DNA from: Ramlibacter sp.
GTDB taxonomy: Bacteria > Pseudomonadota > Gammaproteobacteria > Burkholderiales > Burkholderiaceae_C
DNA: 64,000 nucleotides
Reading direction: 5' to 3'
Assembly: GCA_013815685.1 (NCBI GenBank)
Contig: JACDFR010000002.1
Coordinates: forward strand, 1 to 64,000
This document shows, one piece after another, positions 60,959 through 64,000 of this stretch. Below the pieces are notes generated by a model that had not been told where the DNA came from, searched no databases, and saw only the letters and a list, made by a program, of their open reading frames with translations. The position numbers and the translations under genes were made by a program. How positions within the stretch are numbered: position 1 is the first letter of the stretch; each line of letters begins with the position of its first letter.

Positions 60959-62280
60959 ATACCGCCGCCACGACGCTGACTCTGCACGAAGGTTTTTTCT
61001 CCCGCCGCAACTGGTTCGACTGGCTCTTTGCCGCGCTGGTGGCGGCCGGCGGGCTCTTTGCCTTCACGCGCTATTCGGGCTACATGGACGTCTACGAGAA
61101 AGGCATCCTGATCGCAACCGTTCCGGCGGCCATCTGGATCGGCTGGTTCTGGCGGCCCTTGCGCGTGCTGATGCTGGCGGTGGCGGCCTTCTCGCTGATG
61201 GCGATCGCGGCCTATGACGGCAGCCTGGCGCGCGCCGAAAGCGTGTTCTGGCTCAAGTACTTCCTGTCCAGCCAATCGGCGATCCTGTGGATGAGCGTGC
61301 TCTTTTTCATGAGCACCGTCTTCTACTGGATCGGCATGTTCTCGCCGCGGCAAGGCACGGCGATGGAACGGATCGGTTCGCGCGTGGCCTGGGCCGCCGT
61401 TGGGATGGCCTTGATCGGGACCATGGTTCGCTGGTACGAAAGCTACCTGATCGGCGCGGACGTGGGGCATATCCCGGTGAGCAACCTCTACGAGGTGTTC
61501 GTGCTGTTCTGCTGGCTCACCACGGCCTTCTACCTGTACTTCGAAGACCAGTACGAAACCCGCGCGCTCGGCGCCTTCGTCATGCTGGTGGTCAGCGCCG
61601 CCGTGGGCTTCCTGCTCTGGTACACCGTGGTGCGCGAAGCCCACGAGATCCAGCCGCTCGTTCCTGCGCTGAAAAGCTGGTGGATGAAGTTGCATGTGCC
61701 GGCCAATTTCATCGGATACGGCACCTTTGCCCTGTCGGCCATGGTGGCCTTCTCCTACCTAATCAAGCAGCAGGCCAGCGAGACGCGCTGGTACAAGCTG
61801 ACGCCGCTGTGGCTGCTGGGGATGGCGCTGTGCTTCGTGCCGATTGCTTTTCGCCAACGCGGCCTGACGGAAGCGGGCGGAAGCTATTGGGTGGGCTATG
61901 CCCTCGTTTCGGCCCTGATCGCCGTGGGCATCCTCCTGGGCCGCAAGCACATCGCCGCCAGGCTGCCGTCGTTCGAAATCCTCGACGACGTGATGTACAA
62001 GTCCATCGCCGTTGGTTTTGCCTTCTTCACCATTGCGACGGTGCTGGGCGCCCTTTGGGCCGCCGAAGCCTGGGGTGGCTACTGGAGCTGGGACCCCAAG
62101 GAAACCTGGGCCCTGATCGTCTGGCTGAATTACGCAGCCTGGCTGCACATGCGCCTGATGAAGGGCCTGCGTGGCACGGTGTCCGCGTGGTGGGCGCTGG
62201 CGGGCCTGGCCGTCACGACGTTCGCCTTCCTGGGCGTCAACATGTTCCTGTCCGGGCTGCACAGCTACGGAACCCTGTAA
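60955..62280 (+). CDS. ccsB: Cytochrome c biogenesis protein CcsB/CcsA, heme-handling subunit
   Basis: 441 aa polytopic membrane protein with about ten segments. The periplasmic tryptophan-rich WWD motif is WGGYWSWDPKETWALI near residue 375; flanking His residues (KLHVPANF, WLHMRLM) are the expected heme ligands. Coupled to resB, making a complete System II. This system should mature the two diheme cytochromes just upstream. Confidence 0.96.
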   Translation: MNTAATTLTLHEGFFSRRNWFDWLFAALVAAGGLFAFTRYSGYMDVYEKGILIATVPAAIWIGWFWRPLRVLMLAVAAFSLMAIAAYDGSLARAESVFWLKYFLSSQSAILWMSVLFFMSTVFYWIGMFSPRQGTAMERIGSRVAWAAVGMALIGTMVRWYESYLIGADVGHIPVSNLYEVFVLFCWLTTAFYLYFEDQYETRALGAFVMLVVSAAVGFLLWYTVVREAHEIQPLVPALKSWWMKLHVPANFIGYGTFALSAMVAFSYLIKQQASETRWYKLTPLWLLGMALCFVPIAFRQRGLTEAGGSYWVGYALVSALIAVGILLGRKHIAARLPSFEILDDVMYKSIAVGFAFFTIATVLGALWAAEAWGGYWSWDPKETWALIVWLNYAAWLHMRLMKGLRGTVSAWWALAGLAVTTFAFLGVNMFLSGLHSYGTL

Positions 62281-62343
62281 TGCGTTGAATCCTTGTAGCA
62301 TAGTCCTGCGTACCCCATCCATGGCCATCCCAAGGAAAGCCCC

Positions 62344-63336
62344 ATGCTGATCAAGACTAACGCCGATGGCTTCATCCACCCGGTTGCAAGCGACATCACG
62401 CCCCAGGCCGCTTACCGGCGGCGAAGGGAGATGCTCAAGCTGATGGCCACGGGCGTTGCCGGCGCGGCGCTGGCCACCTGGGCATCCCGTGAAGCCCTGG
62501 CCCTGGAGCGGCCCGGCAAGCTGGCGGCCCTGGCGGCGGCCAAGTCGAACGCACCGGGCGCGATGACGATGGAGAAGGTCACGCCGTACAAGGACGCGAC
62601 CACCTACAACAATTTCTACGAGTTCGGCACCGACAAGGCCGATCCCGCCAAGAACGCCGGTACCTTGAAGACGGCGCCGTGGACCGTCGAGGTCGACGGT
62701 TTGGTGAAGAAGCCCGGCAAGTACCAGCTCGAAGACCTGCTCAAGCTCAGCGCCCAGGAGGAACGTGTCTACCGCCTTCGCTGCGTCGAGGGGTGGTCGA
62801 TGGTGATCCCGTGGGTGGGCTATTCGATGAGCAAGCTTATCGAGAAGGTCGAGCCCCAGGGTAATGCCAAGTTCGTCGAGTTCATCACCCAGGCCGATCC
62901 GAAAACCATGCCCTTCGTGGGCTCGCGCGTCCTCGACTGGCCCTATACGGAAGGGTTGCGGATGGACGAGGCCATGCACCCTCTGACCCTGCTCGCCTTC
63001 GGCATGTACGGCGAAGTGCTGCCCAACCAGAACGGCGCGCCCGTGCGGCTGGTGGTGCCCTGGAAGTACGGCTTCAAGAGCGGCAAGAGCCTGGTGCGTA
63101 TCCGCTTCACCGACCGCGAGCCCAGGACGGCGTGGAACAAGGCCGCCGCCAACGAGTACGGTTTTTATTCCAACGTGAACCCCGATGTAGACCATCCGCG
63201 CTGGAGCCAGGCCACCGAGCGGCGCATCGGCGAGGATGGCCTGTTCGCCAAGAAGCGCAAGACGCTGATGTTCAACGGCTACGAAGCCCAGGTCGGCCAG
63301 TTGTACGCCGGGATGGACCTGAAAAAGAACTTCTGA
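62344..63336 (+). CDS. msrP: Periplasmic methionine sulfoxide reductase catalytic subunit MsrP
   Basis: 330 aa. Molybdopterin enzyme that repairs oxidised Met in periplasmic proteins, exported by Tat. Twin-arginine motif in [11 protein letters not shown] near residues 24-34; Mo-ligating Cys in [24 protein letters not shown] and [13 protein letters not shown] are family blocks. Contrast with the exported paralog-fold protein at 6133, which lacks such a Cys. Coupled to msrQ by TGATG. Confidence 0.96.
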   Translation: MLIKTNADGFIHPVASDITPQAAYRRRREMLKLMATGVAGAALATWASREALALERPGKLAALAAAKSNAPGAMTMEKVTPYKDATTYNNFYEFGTDKADPAKNAGTLKTAPWTVEVDGLVKKPGKYQLEDLLKLSAQEERVYRLRCVEGWSMVIPWVGYSMSKLIEKVEPQGNAKFVEFITQADPKTMPFVGSRVLDWPYTEGLRMDEAMHPLTLLAFGMYGEVLPNQNGAPVRLVVPWKYGFKSGKSLVRIRFTDREPRTAWNKAAANEYGFYSNVNPDVDHPRWSQATERRIGEDGLFAKKRKTLMFNGYEAQVGQLYAGMDLKKNF

Positions 63337-64000
63337 TGAAGCAGCCGAAGGCCATGCGGCCCCCGGGCGCGGCTTCGCTGCTCTTGCACCCAGCGGCCAA
63401 GCCGTTAGTTTTCCTGCTCGCGCTGGCGCCATTCGCGTGGTTGACCTACGCGGCCGTGACCAACAACCTCGGCGCCAACCCGGCTGAATATTTGATCCGC
63501 TCGCTGGGTGACTGGACGCTTCGCTTCCTGTGCCTCACGCTGGCTGTGACGCCGCTTCGTGTGCTCACCGGCGCACCTGCCATTGCGCGTTTTCGCCGGA
63601 TGCTGGGGCTCTTCGTCTACTTCTACGCGACGCTGCATCTGGTGAGCTATGGCTGGTTCGACATGGGCTTCGACGTGCCCGAGATCGCCAAAGATATCGC
63701 CAAGCGCCCGTTTATCCTAGTGGGCTTCAGCGGCTTTCTGCTGTTGACGCCGCTGGCGGCGACGTCGTTCAACCGGGCCATCAAGGGCCTGGGCGCCAAG
63801 CGCTGGCAGACGCTGCACAAGCTGGTCTACGTGGTGGCCGGGCTTGGCCTGCTGCACTTCTTCTGGATGCGCGCGGGAAAAAACGACTTTGCCGAGGTGG
63901 CCGTGTATGCGGCCATTTTGGCCGCACTGCTGGGTTGGCGCCTCGTCCGCTACTGGATCAAGAAGCGGTCCGCTCCAGGCGCACCTGGTCGGCCACGCTC
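63336..64000 (+). CDS. msrQ: Heme-binding membrane subunit MsrQ (3' end off the window)
   Basis: At least 221 codons, open at the right edge; E. coli MsrQ has 211 residues, so only a tail is missing. About six membrane segments; heme ligand histidines in LHLVSYGWF and LHKLVYVVAGLGLLHFFW. It passes electrons from the quinone pool or flavin reductase to MsrP. The ATG shares one base with the msrP stop. Confidence 0.94.
   Translation, partial: MKQPKAMRPPGAASLLLHPAAKPLVFLLALAPFAWLTYAAVTNNLGANPAEYLIRSLGDWTLRFLCLTLAVTPLRVLTGAPAIARFRRMLGLFVYFYATLHLVSYGWFDMGFDVPEIAKDIAKRPFILVGFSGFLLLTPLAATSFNRAIKGLGAKRWQTLHKLVYVVAGLGLLHFFWMRAGKNDFAEVAVYAAILAALLGWRLVRYWIKKRSAPGAPGRPR

Noticed and set aside
61759-63432. 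557-codon minus-strand frame over ccsB and msrP
   Set aside because: Antisense to two complete, well-motifed genes; no recognisable protein.

Overview
The window is a high-GC (roughly two-thirds G+C by eye) bacterial chromosome segment. Protein families and gene order point to Betaproteobacteria, order Burkholderiales, most likely family Comamonadaceae (Ramlibacter/Variovorax/Polaromonas-like). The supporting blocks are rplM-rpsI, ruvAB next to phoH-ybeY-dtd, ttcA-folB-SDR-methyltransferase-DUF2905-cca, divergent metK/lpxL, and engB/cytochrome c4/resB-ccsB/msrPQ. No tRNA, rRNA, CRISPR array, phage or intact insertion sequence was seen. The genus call is an inference.

Layout. 1-3.7 kb: phenylacetyl-CoA epoxidase operon paaABCDE (minus strand, paaE cut by the left edge) behind a 28-bp palindromic candidate operator. 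3.8-6 kb: rlmJ and a pteridine pair (FolB-like aldolase plus FolM-like reductase). 6.1-9.3 kb: a signalling cassette made of a periplasmic sulfite-oxidase-fold protein, a hybrid histidine kinase and a convergent protein with an N-terminal BetR-type HTH and a C-terminal receiver. 9.3-10 kb: an AT-richer patch holding a decayed second copy of the 5' end of that regulator gene. 10-12.8 kb: rplM-rpsI, a DUF6776-type protein, a bactofilin and erpA. 12.8-21.2 kb: housekeeping genes (anmK, an M23 peptidase, tyrS, a cation efflux protein, dtd, ybeY, phoH, ruvAB).

21.4-31.2 kb: a D-threonine-aldolase-like enzyme, a phosphatase, ttcA, a second FolB/FolM-like pair, a MidA-type methyltransferase, a ROK kinase, cca, an atypical DapA and a GST. 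31.3-38.6 kb: a soluble lytic transglycosylase, folate cyclo-ligase, a cupin, a GcvA-like LysR divergent from a DUF2917 gene, TetR-gntK, an unusual metallo-beta-lactamase-fold protein and a small hydrophilic protein. 38.6-43.7 kb: aminosugar supply (glmU, glmS) with an Lrp regulator and a short murA-like remnant. 43.7-51.4 kb: an orphan phosphotransfer-like protein, nnrD, a phosphatase, a three-domain LigD, and a glycine-zipper/DUF2383 fusion divergent from two unknown genes. 51.4-64 kb: metK, two LpxL-type acyltransferases, an epoxide-hydrolase-like enzyme, engB, cytochrome c4, an unassigned diheme lipoprotein, the ResB-CcsB cytochrome c maturation system and the periplasmic methionine sulfoxide reductase MsrPQ (msrQ cut by the right edge).

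The parts that deserve most attention are the 6.1-9.3 kb signalling cassette with its broken duplicate, the two FolB/FolM pairs 20 kb apart, the orphan histidine protein after glmS, the glycine-zipper/DUF2383 fusion with a mirrored GGCTGTAGGA element upstream, and the diheme lipoprotein between cytochrome c4 and the cytochrome maturation genes. No complete, clearly new multi-gene system was demonstrated; the signalling cassette is the best candidate.
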